A stretch of DNA of 64,000 bases from Peteryoungia ipomoeae. Its GTDB lineage: Bacteria; Pseudomonadota; Alphaproteobacteria; Rhizobiales; Rhizobiaceae. The DNA lies in assembly GCF_004912165.1 (NCBI RefSeq), contig NZ_STGV01000005.1, positions 124,001 through 188,000 on the forward strand, read 5' to 3'. The notes under the pieces are model-generated. The model made no database searches, was not told where the DNA came from, and saw nothing but the letters and a program-made list of their open reading frames with translations. Every line of letters starts with the position of its first letter. Position 1 is the first letter of the stretch. A program made the position numbers and the translations under genes. Below, one piece after another: positions 36,706-47,587 of the stretch.

Positions 36706-37608
36706 ATGGCCCGCAGCACATTGCCATCGATCACAGCCGGCGAAGCTGGTCTCAATCGATACCTGGATGAAATCCGCAAGTTCCCGATGCTGGAACCGCA
36801 AGAAGAATACATGCTTGCCAAGCGCTACGCCGAACACGGCGACCGTGATGCTGCGCACCGGCTGGTCACCAGCCACCTGCGTCTCGTCGCGAAGATCGCC
36901 ATGGGCTACCGCGGCTACGGCCTGCCGATCGGCGAAGTGGTGTCCGAAGGCAATGTCGGCCTGATGCAGGCGGTGAAGAAGTTCGATCCGGAGCGCGGCT
37001 TCCGCCTTGCGACTTATGCCATGTGGTGGATCAAGGCCTCGATCCAGGAATATATCCTGCGGTCCTGGTCGCTCGTGAAGATGGGCACCACCGCCAATCA
37101 GAAGCGCCTGTTCTTCAATCTGCGGCGCCTCAAGGGCAAGATCCAGGCCATCGAGGAAGGGGATCTTCGCCCTGACCAGGTGACGGAAATTGCCACCAAG
37201 CTGAAGGTGTCGGAAGAAGAAGTCATCTCGATGAACCGTCGCCTGTCCGGTGACGCCTCACTGAACGCACCGCTGCGCGCCAGCGAAGGTGAAAGTGGCC
37301 AATGGCAGGACTGGCTGGTCGATGACCACGAAAGCCAGGAAACCGTGCTGATCGAGCAGGATGAACTCGACACGCGGCGCAACATGCTGAAGCGGGCGAT
37401 GGGCGTTCTCAACGAACGCGAGCGCCGCATCTTCGAGGCAAGGCGTCTGGCGGACGATCCGGTGACGCTGGAAGACCTGTCGACCGAATTCGACATCAGC
37501 CGTGAACGTGTCCGGCAGATCGAGGTCCGCGCCTTTGAAAAGGTGCAGGAAGCGGTCCAGAAGGATGCACTGGAACGTGCCAACGCATTGCGCGTCGTCG
37601 AAGCCTGA
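36706..37608 (+). CDS. rpoH: RNA polymerase heat-shock sigma factor RpoH
   Basis: 300 aa sigma-32. Region 2 is intact (LRLVAKIAMGYRGYG, PIGEVVSEGNVGLMQAVKKFDPERGFRLATYA as landmarks at 65-100, then MWWIKASIQEY), the diagnostic RpoH box reads NQKRLFFNLR, and region 4 ends with a helix-turn-helix (ISRERVRQIEVRAFEKVQ). It directs transcription of chaperone and protease genes. Rhizobia often carry two rpoH genes; the neighbourhood with purA and ctrA is that of rpoH1 in Sinorhizobium. Confidence 0.97.
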   Translation: MARSTLPSITAGEAGLNRYLDEIRKFPMLEPQEEYMLAKRYAEHGDRDAAHRLVTSHLRLVAKIAMGYRGYGLPIGEVVSEGNVGLMQAVKKFDPERGFRLATYAMWWIKASIQEYILRSWSLVKMGTTANQKRLFFNLRRLKGKIQAIEEGDLRPDQVTEIATKLKVSEEEVISMNRRLSGDASLNAPLRASEGESGQWQDWLVDDHESQETVLIEQDELDTRRNMLKRAMGVLNERERRIFEARRLADDPVTLEDLSTEFDISRERVRQIEVRAFEKVQEAVQKDALERANALRVVEA

Positions 37609-37634
37609 CGTCCAAACACCAACCCATCCGATTG

Positions 37635-37664
37635 AAAAGCCGCCCGGCAAAACGGGCGGCTTTT
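37635..37664. terminator. Bidirectional terminator between rpoH and ABC permease
   Basis: 12-bp stem AAAAGCCGCCCG / CGGGCGGCTTTT with a 6-nt loop in the convergent gap. T runs on both strands. Confidence 0.9.
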
Positions 37665-37674
37665 GTGTTTCGGC

Positions 37675-38466
37675 CTATTCGCTCGTCAGCTGCTGCCTCT
37701 GGAAGCAGGCAGCGCCGCCAAGAAACAGCAGAGCAAGCCAGACAAGCAGGCTGATTGCGCCAAACCCCGCCTGTGCTGTCGAGTCGCCCGAGACGATGAA
37801 GCTGCGGAGGAATTCGGCGCCGTAGCTCGGCAGCGGCAACGCATCGGCATCACTGCCCAGATAGAGATGCACCATGCTCGAACCGAGGATCAGCAGGAAC
37901 GCGAGGATGATCGCCGGCATCATCGAGCGGAACACCGTCGTGATGAGGCCGACAAAGGCGGCGAGAACGGCAAGCTCCAGTAGCGCGGCCATGAAGGCAA
38001 GCACGAGACGCGATGCGGAAGAGGCCGCAAGCGAGACAACCGCCCCCTGCCCTTCAAGCGCAGCCCGCGTAAGATTGACCAGCATGTCACCGAGACCAGC
38101 GACAAGAAGGGACGCTGCAAGCGCGACAAGGCACACGAGAAACTTTGCGCCGTAAAGCTGCAATCTCGAATGTCGTGGCACCAGCAGCCGCCAAGTGGCA
38201 TAGCGATATTCGGTGGCAAACACAGTCCCGATACCGATGGCGTACAGCAGGTGGCCAAGCGTATTGCCGGAGATGCTCATCGCCTTCGCCGCGGACAAGT
38301 AGAGGTCGATGCTCCCTGTCGGCATGCGCCCCATGCGCCAGACCGCAATTGCTTCCAGCCCGATCTTGAAGGTGATGGTCAGGAAGACGATGCCGAAGAA
38401 ACCAAAGAACAGGGCGCCCGGCTGGCGCAGCAGCTTGCGCATCTCACCGCTCAAAAGGGCCATCAT
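37675..38466 (-). CDS. ABC-2 type transporter permease
   Basis: 263 aa with six predicted membrane spans, starting MMALLSGEMRKLLRQPGALF, the usual short N terminus of ABC-2 exporter permeases. It pairs with the ATP-binding protein encoded immediately upstream: the ATGATG start overlaps that gene's TGA stop by 4 bp. Substrate is unknown; such pairs export drugs, antibiotics, lipids or small peptides, or act in sodium efflux (NatAB-like). Confidence 0.85.
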   Translation of the reverse strand: MMALLSGEMRKLLRQPGALFFGFFGIVFLTITFKIGLEAIAVWRMGRMPTGSIDLYLSAAKAMSISGNTLGHLLYAIGIGTVFATEYRYATWRLLVPRHSRLQLYGAKFLVCLVALAASLLVAGLGDMLVNLTRAALEGQGAVVSLAASSASRLVLAFMAALLELAVLAAFVGLITTVFRSMMPAIILAFLLILGSSMVHLYLGSDADALPLPSYGAEFLRSFIVSGDSTAQAGFGAISLLVWLALLFLGGAACFQRQQLTSE

Positions 38467-39413
38467 GGGCGCGCCTCCCGGGTTTCGGAGAGGAAGACCT
38501 GCTCCAGGTCCGACCTGACCCACTTTGCTTCGTGAACGCGTGCGCCTGACCGGATGATTGCCTGCAACATGTCGGGAACCTCGCTGGCCTCAAGACGAAC
38601 GAAGACACCACCCTCCTGCAGCTCGGTCTCATGGTTTATCGACGCGGCAACCGCCTGCGGATTGTCGACCCGCAGATGAAAGCGTCCCTGCTCACGGGTG
38701 AGGTCAGCCACCGCACCTTCCGCCGCAAGCCGGCCATGATTGATGATCACAACGCGGTCGCAGACGCGTTCGACCTCCGCCAGCAGATGGCTGGAGAGAA
38801 GCACGGCCAGCCCATCCTTTTCCGAGAGGTCCCGGATCAGTGCCCGCACCTCCTGGATACCATCGGGATCGAGGCCGTTTGTCGGTTCATCGAGCACAAT
38901 CGCCTCGGGCCTGCCGATCAGCGTGCAGCCGATGCCGAGCCGCTGTTTCATACCGAGCGAAAAGCCTGCAACCTTCTTGTCGGCGGCTGCAAAGAGCCCA
39001 ACCCGGCGGAGGATCGGCTCCACTTCGGACCGGTTGTTCTCGGCCCTGCCCAGCATGTCGAGATGTTCGCGCGCGGTCAAAAAGGGATAAAGCGCCGGCG
39101 CCTCGACCAGCATGCCAAGCCGGCGACGGTTTTGCGGTCCAGCGGCTGCACCAAAGATACGGATCTCGCCGGCATCCTGCCGGATCAACCCTGCAATGAT
39201 CCTGAGCAATGTGCTTTTGCCCGCCCCATTCGGACCAAGCAATCCCACCACCTCCCCTGCGTGAACCGAAAGAGACAGGTCATCAAGCGCCAGCACACTG
39301 CGATTGCCCCTTCCGAAGCGCTTTCGCACATCGACAACCTGCAAGGCCAAACCAGCGGCAGACACTCCCATGTCGTAAGGTTCCTCCGACCGCTGAGGCA
39401 AACCAACCGCCAT
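38463..39413 (-). CDS. ABC transporter ATP-binding protein (CcmA/NatA type exporter)
   Basis: 316 aa. Walker A GPNGAGKST, a signature-region variant FSLGMKQRLGI, Walker B IVLDEPTNGLDPDG and the H-loop LLSSHLL are present, followed by a C-terminal domain of about 90 residues seen in multidrug-type ATPases. ATG 39413 stands 6 bp after GGGAG and is preferred; ATG 39371 is a possible alternative. It is the energising subunit for the permease encoded next. Confidence 0.92.
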   Translation of the reverse strand: MAVGLPQRSEEPYDMGVSAAGLALQVVDVRKRFGRGNRSVLALDDLSLSVHAGEVVGLLGPNGAGKSTLLRIIAGLIRQDAGEIRIFGAAAGPQNRRRLGMLVEAPALYPFLTAREHLDMLGRAENNRSEVEPILRRVGLFAAADKKVAGFSLGMKQRLGIGCTLIGRPEAIVLDEPTNGLDPDGIQEVRALIRDLSEKDGLAVLLSSHLLAEVERVCDRVVIINHGRLAAEGAVADLTREQGRFHLRVDNPQAVAASINHETELQEGGVFVRLEASEVPDMLQAIIRSGARVHEAKWVRSDLEQVFLSETREARP

Positions 39414-39541
39414 AGTCTCTCCCTTCCAGATATCGCATCAGCAATGCGCTCGCTGCGCAATGGGAACGAAAAATCCGCGAGACACAAGCCCCGCGGATTG
39501 CAGATTTCAACTCTTTAGCGACCCGAGACGGGCCTTGCGCC

Positions 39542-41632
39542 TCAGTTGCCCGGACCGAGTGCCCGCCATTCGCGGATCACTTCCTCGAACACCCTGGCAC
39601 CCTCGGCGCCCTTGTCCATCGTGATCAGGGCTCGGCGGCCATTGCGATAGACAACCGGAATGTCGATCCAGCCGCGTGTTGACAGAAGTTCCAGATTGCG
39701 CGCGATGACATCCTCGAAGTCGTTGAGCGCCACCAGATAGGTATCGTCCGTCACCTTCGCCGTCACCGCCACAAGCGGATCGCCGCGGTCCTGCTCCGTC
39801 CGCTTCATCGCAATGCGCTGCAGACTTTCGATGGCGCCACCTTCAAAGGTCGCAGGCACCGAGAAGACGACTTCGATAATGTGGCTCGCCGGCAGCGAGT
39901 CATCCGTATTGCGCTTGATCGTCAACAGCGCCGAAAGGCCGCGGTCAGGAACCGTCAAGCGTCCCTGGATCTGCGGGTCCGGACGACCGTCGGGACCGTT
40001 TTCGCGAAGCGCCGTCCATGTCACGCCACCGGGCACCGCAACGGGCGTCGCCTGTCCGATCTGCTCTTCGTAGAGGAAAAGCTTGTCACCGCCGGCTGCA
40101 GCCGTCGCGGTTGCGGCAGGCGATGCGGCATTCTGGGCAGCCGTTGCAGCCGCAGCATCCGCACCCTCTATGTTGGATGCGAGCGTCTGCGCCGAAACGG
40201 AGCGGCCTTCAGGCGGCGTTCCGATGCTCGGAGCGGCAGCGGCCCCCTCGTCAACTTCCGTTCCGTCGCTTTGCAGTCGCTGCGTGAATTTGTCCGCTCC
40301 GGCCGCATCCGGCGTTTCCCCGCCATTGGCGGCTTCCTGGGTGGTGTCTGGATCTGCAGCGCCGTCCGTGCTCGCGGTCTCGGTCGTGCCTCCGTTGGTC
40401 TGGACCGGCTCGCCAGCGACATTGTTGAACATGGAACTGAAGCTGTCGCGGTAGACCCAGCCTGCAACTCCGGCACCGGCGGCAATCGTGAAACCGATGA
40501 CGGCCAGAATGACAGGGGCAAAGTTGCGACTGCGCCGCGGCTCAAGCCGATAGGCCGGCTGGTCATAACCGCCCATCAGGGCGTCCATGGCATCGTTCTT
40601 GGGCTGGGCACCGGCAGAGACGGCGGCGGAAGCGCCAGCGCTACCGCCAAACTCTGCTTCTGCAGCTCCAGCTTCGGGCTGTTGTTTCAGGTCACCTGCA
40701 TGATCCTGGAACCACTGGCTGAAATCATCGGGCTCGGAGCTGAGCGCTGTGCCCGCAGGTGCGCCATTGCCAAGCGCCACGGGATCACTTGGAACCGGAT
40801 AGTGATCGGTGGCACCGAATTCCATCCCCGTCTGCACCTTGGCAGGCTCTTCGAACGCGGGATACTCGTCCATCGGCATATGCGTGGCATGGGACGACGT
40901 CGTATCGACCTCGGGGAGCTCCGGAACACGATTGGAGGCCGGATCAAGCAGGTCTGGATGGCTCCACTCCGCAGTGGGAAGTCCGCCTGTAGCCTGCGGC
41001 GCCTGCCAGTCGTCGTAGGGTTCTGGGGGGCGATCGGCAACAGTGTTGGCCTGTTGGTGCGCGGCCTCACGTTGTTCCCAGAGCGGAACCACCGGGGCTG
41101 CCGGCTGCGACCAGGTGTCGACTTGCGGCTGAGACGCAGCCGGATAATCGTCTTCGATGTCGGGTTCAGCCGGATGGCGTCCCTCGTCGAACGATGTCGC
41201 GCCGGAAACTGGCCTGCCCGCATCGATTGGCTCTGCCGCGCCACCTGGTGTTTGCCAGGGCGCGAATTCCTCGCGTGGCGCCTGTGGTATTACAGGCTCA
41301 GGATCTGCCGGCACGGCAGGCTGTGGTTCGGGCTCAGGCTCGGCCATATAGGCATCGGCCCAATCATCGCCTGTGACAGCGGGCGCTGGCTCTTCCACCG
41401 GCAATGGTGCAGAACTTTCAGCGGCAGCATGCTCAGCCTCGACGTCGCGAATGGCTGCATCGAGCTTTTCCAGCTGGCGCTGCAACATGTGCTCCGGCGG
41501 GCGAGGCTGCATGCCTTCCAGCTGGCGAACGACGGCCGCACGTGCCTTTTCGTAAACGCGTGCGCGCATCTCCGGAGTATTGCTCGACAAACCATCAACG
41601 GCCCGTCGAATAACGGCAATAAAGTCAGCCAT
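39542..41632 (-). CDS. Large single-span membrane protein of unknown function
   Basis: 696 aa. An N-terminal helical domain (residues 1-70, ending in a coiled coil) is followed by a disordered Pro/Glu/Ala-rich stretch to about 350, one membrane span near 366-388 (VILAVIGFTIAAGAGVAGWV), a low-complexity Thr/Ala/Gly linker, and a conserved-looking globular C-terminal domain of about 180 residues (from LFLYEEQIGQATPV). The topology is N-in/C-out, with the globular domain in the periplasm. ATG 41632 (MADFIAVIRRAV) is chosen over a GTG two codons earlier. It starts 62 bp beyond purA on the same strand. No enzymatic motif was found. Confidence 0.75.
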   Translation of the reverse strand: MADFIAVIRRAVDGLSSNTPEMRARVYEKARAAVVRQLEGMQPRPPEHMLQRQLEKLDAAIRDVEAEHAAAESSAPLPVEEPAPAVTGDDWADAYMAEPEPEPQPAVPADPEPVIPQAPREEFAPWQTPGGAAEPIDAGRPVSGATSFDEGRHPAEPDIEDDYPAASQPQVDTWSQPAAPVVPLWEQREAAHQQANTVADRPPEPYDDWQAPQATGGLPTAEWSHPDLLDPASNRVPELPEVDTTSSHATHMPMDEYPAFEEPAKVQTGMEFGATDHYPVPSDPVALGNGAPAGTALSSEPDDFSQWFQDHAGDLKQQPEAGAAEAEFGGSAGASAAVSAGAQPKNDAMDALMGGYDQPAYRLEPRRSRNFAPVILAVIGFTIAAGAGVAGWVYRDSFSSMFNNVAGEPVQTNGGTTETASTDGAADPDTTQEAANGGETPDAAGADKFTQRLQSDGTEVDEGAAAAPSIGTPPEGRSVSAQTLASNIEGADAAAATAAQNAASPAATATAAAGGDKLFLYEEQIGQATPVAVPGGVTWTALRENGPDGRPDPQIQGRLTVPDRGLSALLTIKRNTDDSLPASHIIEVVFSVPATFEGGAIESLQRIAMKRTEQDRGDPLVAVTAKVTDDTYLVALNDFEDVIARNLELLSTRGWIDIPVVYRNGRRALITMDKGAEGARVFEEVIREWRALGPGN

Positions 41633-41694
41633 TGGCACTTTCTCATTATCGCCACGTCATCGCTGAGGCGGCAAAACCACGGTGAACGGTTAAC

Positions 41695-42993
<1,299 letters not shown>

Positions 42994-43204
42994 CTTGAAA
43001 TCCTGTCTAACGCGCCATGCGGCGCCAATCCAAACCCGCGCATCTATACTGTGTTGTTTTTGGGAAATCGACCCATGCTTGGCAAGGAATCGGCTTTTTG
43101 CGTGACAAAGCCGGGCCCCTCACCTATTTCGGACGGATCGCGCCACCAGACCCCTGGTGCATCGCCGATCATGTAGACGCCCCGCACGCAGGAAACGCCA
43201 GACC

Positions 43205-44104
43205 TTGCCCATTCGCGCTTACAGCTTCCTCATCATCACCACACTGCTCTGGGGCGGCAATACGGTCGCCGGCAAACTGGCGATCGGCCATGTCAGCCCC
43301 ATGGTGCTCAGCTTCAGCCGATGGGCAATCGCCACGATGATCATCGTCGCCATATCGCTGCCGCAGTTGCGCAAGGACTGGCCCGTCCTGAAAGCAAACT
43401 GGAAGCTTCTGACATTTTACGGCGCCGTCGGCTTCACCGCATTCAACGCCTTTCTCTACAGCGCCCTTCAATATACCAGCGCGGTCAACGCTGCGATCGA
43501 ACAGGGCGCCATACCGGTTCTGATTTTCATTCTGAACTTCCTCTTCTTCCGTGTGCCTGTCTCTCCGATTCAGGTCGGCGGCTTCGTCCTGAGCTTCATC
43601 GGCGCGGCACTCGCCGTCACCCATGGCGATTTACGCATGCTACTTGACCTAACCCTGAATTATGGCGACACGCTGATGCTCTGCGCCTGTGTTGTCTACG
43701 CCATCTACACGATCGCCCTTCGCTGGAAGCCGGCCGTCCACTGGAAGAGCCTGATGGCGATCCCGGCCTTTGTCGCAGCCCTCGCCTGCCTGCCGCTTCT
43801 GGCCTGGGAAGCCGAGCAGAACGCCCTTATCATTCCCGATGCCACCGGCTGGGCCGTCATCGTCTATGCCGGACTGTTTCCTTCGCTGGTGTCGCAGATC
43901 CTGTACATCAAGGGCGTGGAAGGCATCGGCGCGAACCGCGCGGGTCTGTTCATCAATCTCATTCCGGTCTTCGGCACGCTTCTTTCGGTAACCCTTCTCG
44001 GCGAAGCACTGGAGACATTTCACGTGATTGCGCTCGCCCTTGTTCTCGGCGGCATAGCCATCGCCGAGTGGGGCAAGCCAAAGCCGAAGGCGAAGCTCGC
44101 CTGA
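43205..44104 (+). CDS. DMT superfamily (EamA) transporter
   Basis: 299 aa inner-membrane protein with ten predicted spans in two EamA repeats (LLWGGNTVAGKLA in the first, ALVLGGIAIAEWGKPK at the end). The likely start is TTG 43205 (LPIRAYSFLII) behind AGGAA, because the 16 codons from GTG 43157 are Arg-rich and unlike a membrane protein N terminus. Substrate unknown; relatives export amino acids or metabolites. The region 42994-43204 between it and purA holds both promoters. Confidence 0.88.
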   Translation: MPIRAYSFLIITTLLWGGNTVAGKLAIGHVSPMVLSFSRWAIATMIIVAISLPQLRKDWPVLKANWKLLTFYGAVGFTAFNAFLYSALQYTSAVNAAIEQGAIPVLIFILNFLFFRVPVSPIQVGGFVLSFIGAALAVTHGDLRMLLDLTLNYGDTLMLCACVVYAIYTIALRWKPAVHWKSLMAIPAFVAALACLPLLAWEAEQNALIIPDATGWAVIVYAGLFPSLVSQILYIKGVEGIGANRAGLFINLIPVFGTLLSVTLLGEALETFHVIALALVLGGIAIAEWGKPKPKAKLA

Positions 44105-44122
44105 TCGGTCGGAACCCAATCG

Positions 44123-44896
44123 TCAGGCGACATCCCCGACGCGCTCGATGAGGTCCACCTCTCCGGCATACAGACGCGCAGCTGTGAGCCGGCCTGTCCT
44201 GTAGCAATGCGTGTCGAGGCTCACGCGTTGCGCGCTTACATGCGCTTGCCGCATGGGGGTGTGTCCATGAAAGACGCGGCAGGGCAAACCCGGTCCCATT
44301 TCGATGAAAGACTGGCGGATCCACAGGAGATCCTCATCCGTCTGATCGAGGAGCGGTCGTCCCGGCCGGATACCGGCATGGACAAAGACATCGGGACCGA
44401 TCGTAACCATGGAGGGGAGCGCATCCAGAAAGCCGCGGTGGCTCTCGGGAACCATGTCGCGAAAACGCTGCCGCAACGAGAAATCGGAAGCCCGCAAGGC
44501 TGCCCCCTGCTCCAGCTCGACACCGTAGGAACGCATTGTCTCGAGCGCCCCGTGTTCCAGACACCAGTCACCCGCAGGATCACCGTTGATATAGTCGAGC
44601 AGCGCATCATCGTGATTGCCGCGCAGACAGATACGATCAAATCCATGCGGTGGCGACGCCATCAGGTGGTAAAGGACCGCAGACGATTGCGGCCCCCTGT
44701 CGACATAGTCGCCGAGCATGATGATGAGCTTTGGACCGTCTATGCCATCGCCATCCTGGACGATCTGCGCCTCAATCTCCAGAAGTGCCTGATGACAACC
44801 ATGGACATCGCCGACAGCGTAGACGGCGGAATAGTGATTGCTCGGCAGAACATATCGCGGCATGCCGGGGCCTGAAACGCGCCATTGGTCCAACAT
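44123..44896 (-). CDS. PPP-type metallophosphoesterase (bacterial serine/threonine phosphatase-like)
   Basis: 257 aa from ATG 44896. All five PPP motifs are visible: GDVHGC, GDYVDRG, GNHDD, a His in VHAGIRPG and GHTPM. This is the ApaH/PrpE/PP1-like group, which hydrolyses phosphoproteins or dinucleoside polyphosphates. It converges on the DMT transporter gene, 18 bp apart. Alternative starts at 44947 and 44863 exist. Confidence 0.9.
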   Translation of the reverse strand: MLDQWRVSGPGMPRYVLPSNHYSAVYAVGDVHGCHQALLEIEAQIVQDGDGIDGPKLIIMLGDYVDRGPQSSAVLYHLMASPPHGFDRICLRGNHDDALLDYINGDPAGDWCLEHGALETMRSYGVELEQGAALRASDFSLRQRFRDMVPESHRGFLDALPSMVTIGPDVFVHAGIRPGRPLLDQTDEDLLWIRQSFIEMGPGLPCRVFHGHTPMRQAHVSAQRVSLDTHCYRTGRLTAARLYAGEVDLIERVGDVA

Positions 44897-44945
44897 CGCA
44901 CTTCCCCAAACTGGTCTCCCTATTCTGATTTGATGCAGACACACC

Positions 44946-44975
44946 AAAAAGGCCAGCTCTTCAAGAGCCGGCCTT
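44946..44975 (-). terminator. Terminator of the Ala/Pro-rich membrane protein gene
   Basis: 12-bp stem with one mismatch (AAGGCCGGCTCT region read on the - strand), followed by TTTTT, 24 bp after the stop of the gene at 44999. Confidence 0.85.
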
Positions 44976-44998
44976 CTCGGTTTGGGCTTGCCAACAGC

Positions 44999-45349
44999 TT
45001 ACGGCGTTGTGGTCGTCGAACCACCATTGCCAGCCGGAGCCGGATCAGCAGGTGCGGCCGGAGCCGGTTCTGCCGGAGCCGCAGGCGCTTCCGGGGCAGG
45101 CGCCGCATCCGGTGCAGGCGCCGCATCCGTGGCGGCAGGTGCAGACTCTTCCGTCGTCGAAGCCGTGGTGCGGCTGTCGATATCGGTGGGGGTGCCGTAC
45201 ATGTAGTAGGCAGCACCGCCGAGAGCGACAAGCACGAGCACGATGGCTGCGATGCCGACGCCGGAGCCGCTGTTCTGCTGGGTTACGATTGGGCGCTGAT
45301 CAAGACGCGGGTCGCGGGGATCGAGGCGGGGATCGGGACGCTGTTCCAT
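44999..45349 (-). CDS. Small single-span protein with Ala/Pro/Asp-rich tail
   Basis: 116 aa. An N-terminal repeat-like DPRLDPRDPRLDQRP, one membrane span (about 30-51, VGIAAIVLVLVALGGAAYYM), then a tail made of A-P-A/E/D repeats. No known domain; similar short proteins in rhizobia are unassigned. The repeats are low complexity and could be periplasmic. A strong terminator follows. Confidence 0.7.
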   Translation of the reverse strand: MEQRPDPRLDPRDPRLDQRPIVTQQNSGSGVGIAAIVLVLVALGGAAYYMYGTPTDIDSRTTASTTEESAPAATDAAPAPDAAPAPEAPAAPAEPAPAAPADPAPAGNGGSTTTTP

Positions 45350-45420
45350 GGTATTTCCTCCTGATTGTGTGGATTGCCGGGGCCAAAGCCCCGGCCGAAG
45401 CTATGGTCTGGTTGACCGGA

Positions 45421-45816
45421 TTACTGCACGACGCCGACGACCACATGGGTCTGCGGGTCAACGATGACGCGCTGCTGGTTGACCACTGCGTAGGCATAGG
45501 TCGGGTTTTCAGGGATCGGCGTCAGAACGACCTGCTGCGGCAGGGGTTCGCCGACAACAACCTGCTGCTCGACGACAACCGTTTCAGTCGGCAGCGGCTG
45601 CTGGCGGACATAGGTGACGACCGGCTCCGGCGGCGGAGCAACGGCAGTACCGGCGATGGCGCCGACAACGCCACCAACAGCGGCACCGACCGGACCACCG
45701 ACGATTGCGCCGGTCACGGCACCACCGGCAGCGCCGGTCACAGTGCCTTCCTGAGCAAGAGCCGGGGCAGCAACGGCGCCGGCCATCAGCGATGCAATGA
45801 GGATAATCTTACGCAT
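45421..45816 (-). CDS. Glycine-zipper secreted protein with DUF1236-like C terminus
   Basis: 131 aa. A signal peptide ends at PALAQ (residue 22). A Gly-zipper segment follows (TGAAGGAVTGAIVGGPVGAA), then a Pro/Val-rich linker and the ending YAYAVVNQQRVIVDPQTHVV, typical of DUF1236 proteins. Probably an outer-membrane or periplasmic structural protein. It lies 71 bp upstream of the Ala/Pro-rich gene on the same strand. Confidence 0.82.
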   Translation of the reverse strand: MRKIILIASLMAGAVAAPALAQEGTVTGAAGGAVTGAIVGGPVGAAVGGVVGAIAGTAVAPPPEPVVTYVRQQPLPTETVVVEQQVVVGEPLPQQVVLTPIPENPTYAYAVVNQQRVIVDPQTHVVVGVVQ

Positions 45817-46090
45817 TGTGTAGTCCTTCCCATCATAATTACTGGAAGCAAAAACACGTCAGCGATCTAAAAGTTCCAATCTACGCTAAGAACGAATTCG
45901 ATTTTCAAAACGGGAAGTAAAGATTGGCAAAAATACGTCGACAATGGGGCAAAACACTTGAGCTCGCGAAGACGCTCGGTGCCGATCGCTCCCGCTGCGC
46001 AGCCGTTTTCGCGCAGCAGACGTGGATGGCCTGTCCAACGAGATCGACGGTTAAAAGATCCGTATCATCGATCGGGAAAACGCGGCTTGG
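45817..46090. other. Intergenic region upstream of the DUF1236-like gene
   Basis: 274 bp between two - strand genes. It should hold the promoter of the DUF1236-like gene. A 73-codon frame on the + strand (45924-46145) runs into the aldehyde dehydrogenase gene and is not credible. I see no hairpin or motif to report. Confidence 0.5.
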
Positions 46091-47527
46091 TCAGCCGTCA
46101 GACTTGCCCCAGCCGACAATCCCCTTGATCTCGAGAAAGTCGTGAATGCCCCAGTCCGCATATTCCCGCCCATTGCCGGACTGCTTGTAGCCACCAAAGG
46201 GCGCCGACGTATCCCAGGCAGGATAGTTGAGATAGACCGATCCCGCGCGAAGACGGCCTGCCACGCGCCTTGCATGGTCAAGATCACCGGACTGCACATA
46301 GGCCGCGAGCCCATAGATGGTGTCATTGGCGATGGCGATCGCGTCCTCCTCCGTCTCGTAGGAGAGTATCGACAGAACGGGTCCGAAGATCTCCTCGCGA
46401 GCAATCGTCATGTCAGCGGTGACATGACCGAAAATCGTCGGCCGGACGTAATAGCCGCGATTGAGGCCGTCAGGACGGCCCGGGCCACCCGCGACCAACA
46501 AGGCCCCCTCCTCGATGCCGAGGTCGATAAGCCGCTGGATCTTGTTGAACTGGGCCAGATTGACCACCGGGCCAAGATCCACCCCGTCTTCCTGCGGGTT
46601 CCCGACGCAAAACCCTTCCGCAGCTTCGCGTGCGATCTGCAAGGCGTCGTCATGCCACTCCGCGGGCACCAGCATGCGGGTCGGCGCATCGCAGGACTGT
46701 CCGGAATTGCCAAAACAGGCTTCCACGCCATCCCGAACCGCCTGGTCGAGATCGGCGTCGCGCAGGATGATATTGGCAGATTTGCCGCCAAGTTCCTGGG
46801 CAACGCGCTTCACCGTGTCTGCCGCCGCCTTGGCAACCGAGATGCCGGCCCGGGTGGAGCCGGTAAACGACACCATGTCGACATCGCGATGGGCAGCAAG
46901 CGCATGCCCCACTTCATCCCCTCGGCCGTTGACGAGGTTGAACACGCCCGCCGGCGTTGCCGCCGCTTCCATGATCTCAGCAAAGATCAGGCCGGAGAGC
47001 GGCGCCACTTCAGACGGCTTCAGAACCATGGTGCAGCCGGCCGCAATTGCAGGCGCCACCTTGCAGACGATCTGGTTCAAAGGCCAGTTCCAGGGCGTGA
47101 TCAGCGCGCAGACGCCGATCGGCTCCTTCTGGATCCGGGTGGTCCCGCGCTGTTCGCAGAACGGGAAAGTCTCAAGCGCCCCAATCGTGGCGACGAGATG
47201 CGCCTTGCCTGCGGCCACCTGCGAATCGCGCGCAAATGCGATTGGCGCGCCCATTTCCCTGCTGAGCGCACGAGCCAGATCCTCGGCGCGCGCATCATAG
47301 GCCGCCAGAATGCGCCGGAGCAGTGCCAGACGGTCGGCGACGTCCATGTCGGCGAAGCTTGCGAAAGCCCGGCGCGCTGCCGAAACGGCCCGGTCGACAT
47401 CTGCTCGACTGCCGATCGCAATCTTGGTGAAGGGTTCCTCGATCGACGGATCTTCCACATCCAGCATCGCTCTTGCGAACGGTTCTACCCACTCGCCGTC
47501 AATGTAGAACTGATGATGATGCGACAT
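46091..47527 (-). CDS. NAD(P)-dependent aldehyde dehydrogenase family protein
   Basis: 478 aa. ATG 47527 gives the natural N terminus (HHHQFYIDGEWVEP). The NAD-binding FTGSTRAGISVAKAA, the Glu in QELGGKSANI, and the catalytic Cys in FGNSGQSCDAPTRM are all present. It oxidises an aldehyde to the carboxylic acid in the cytoplasm; the substrate is not evident. It starts 60 bp beyond ung on the same strand. Confidence 0.92.
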   Translation of the reverse strand: MSHHHQFYIDGEWVEPFARAMLDVEDPSIEEPFTKIAIGSRADVDRAVSAARRAFASFADMDVADRLALLRRILAAYDARAEDLARALSREMGAPIAFARDSQVAAGKAHLVATIGALETFPFCEQRGTTRIQKEPIGVCALITPWNWPLNQIVCKVAPAIAAGCTMVLKPSEVAPLSGLIFAEIMEAAATPAGVFNLVNGRGDEVGHALAAHRDVDMVSFTGSTRAGISVAKAAADTVKRVAQELGGKSANIILRDADLDQAVRDGVEACFGNSGQSCDAPTRMLVPAEWHDDALQIAREAAEGFCVGNPQEDGVDLGPVVNLAQFNKIQRLIDLGIEEGALLVAGGPGRPDGLNRGYYVRPTIFGHVTADMTIAREEIFGPVLSILSYETEEDAIAIANDTIYGLAAYVQSGDLDHARRVAGRLRAGSVYLNYPAWDTSAPFGGYKQSGNGREYADWGIHDFLEIKGIVGWGKSDG

Positions 47528-47587
47528 GAAAACTCCGGGGGACTGCAACTCGGCGGGGGCACACTATTTCTGAAGGGGGACGGGACT

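Noticed and set aside
45924-46145. 73-codon frame between DUF1236-like and aldehyde dehydrogenase genes
   Set aside because: Starts at TTG without a ribosome site and runs into the 3' end of a convincing gene on the other strand.
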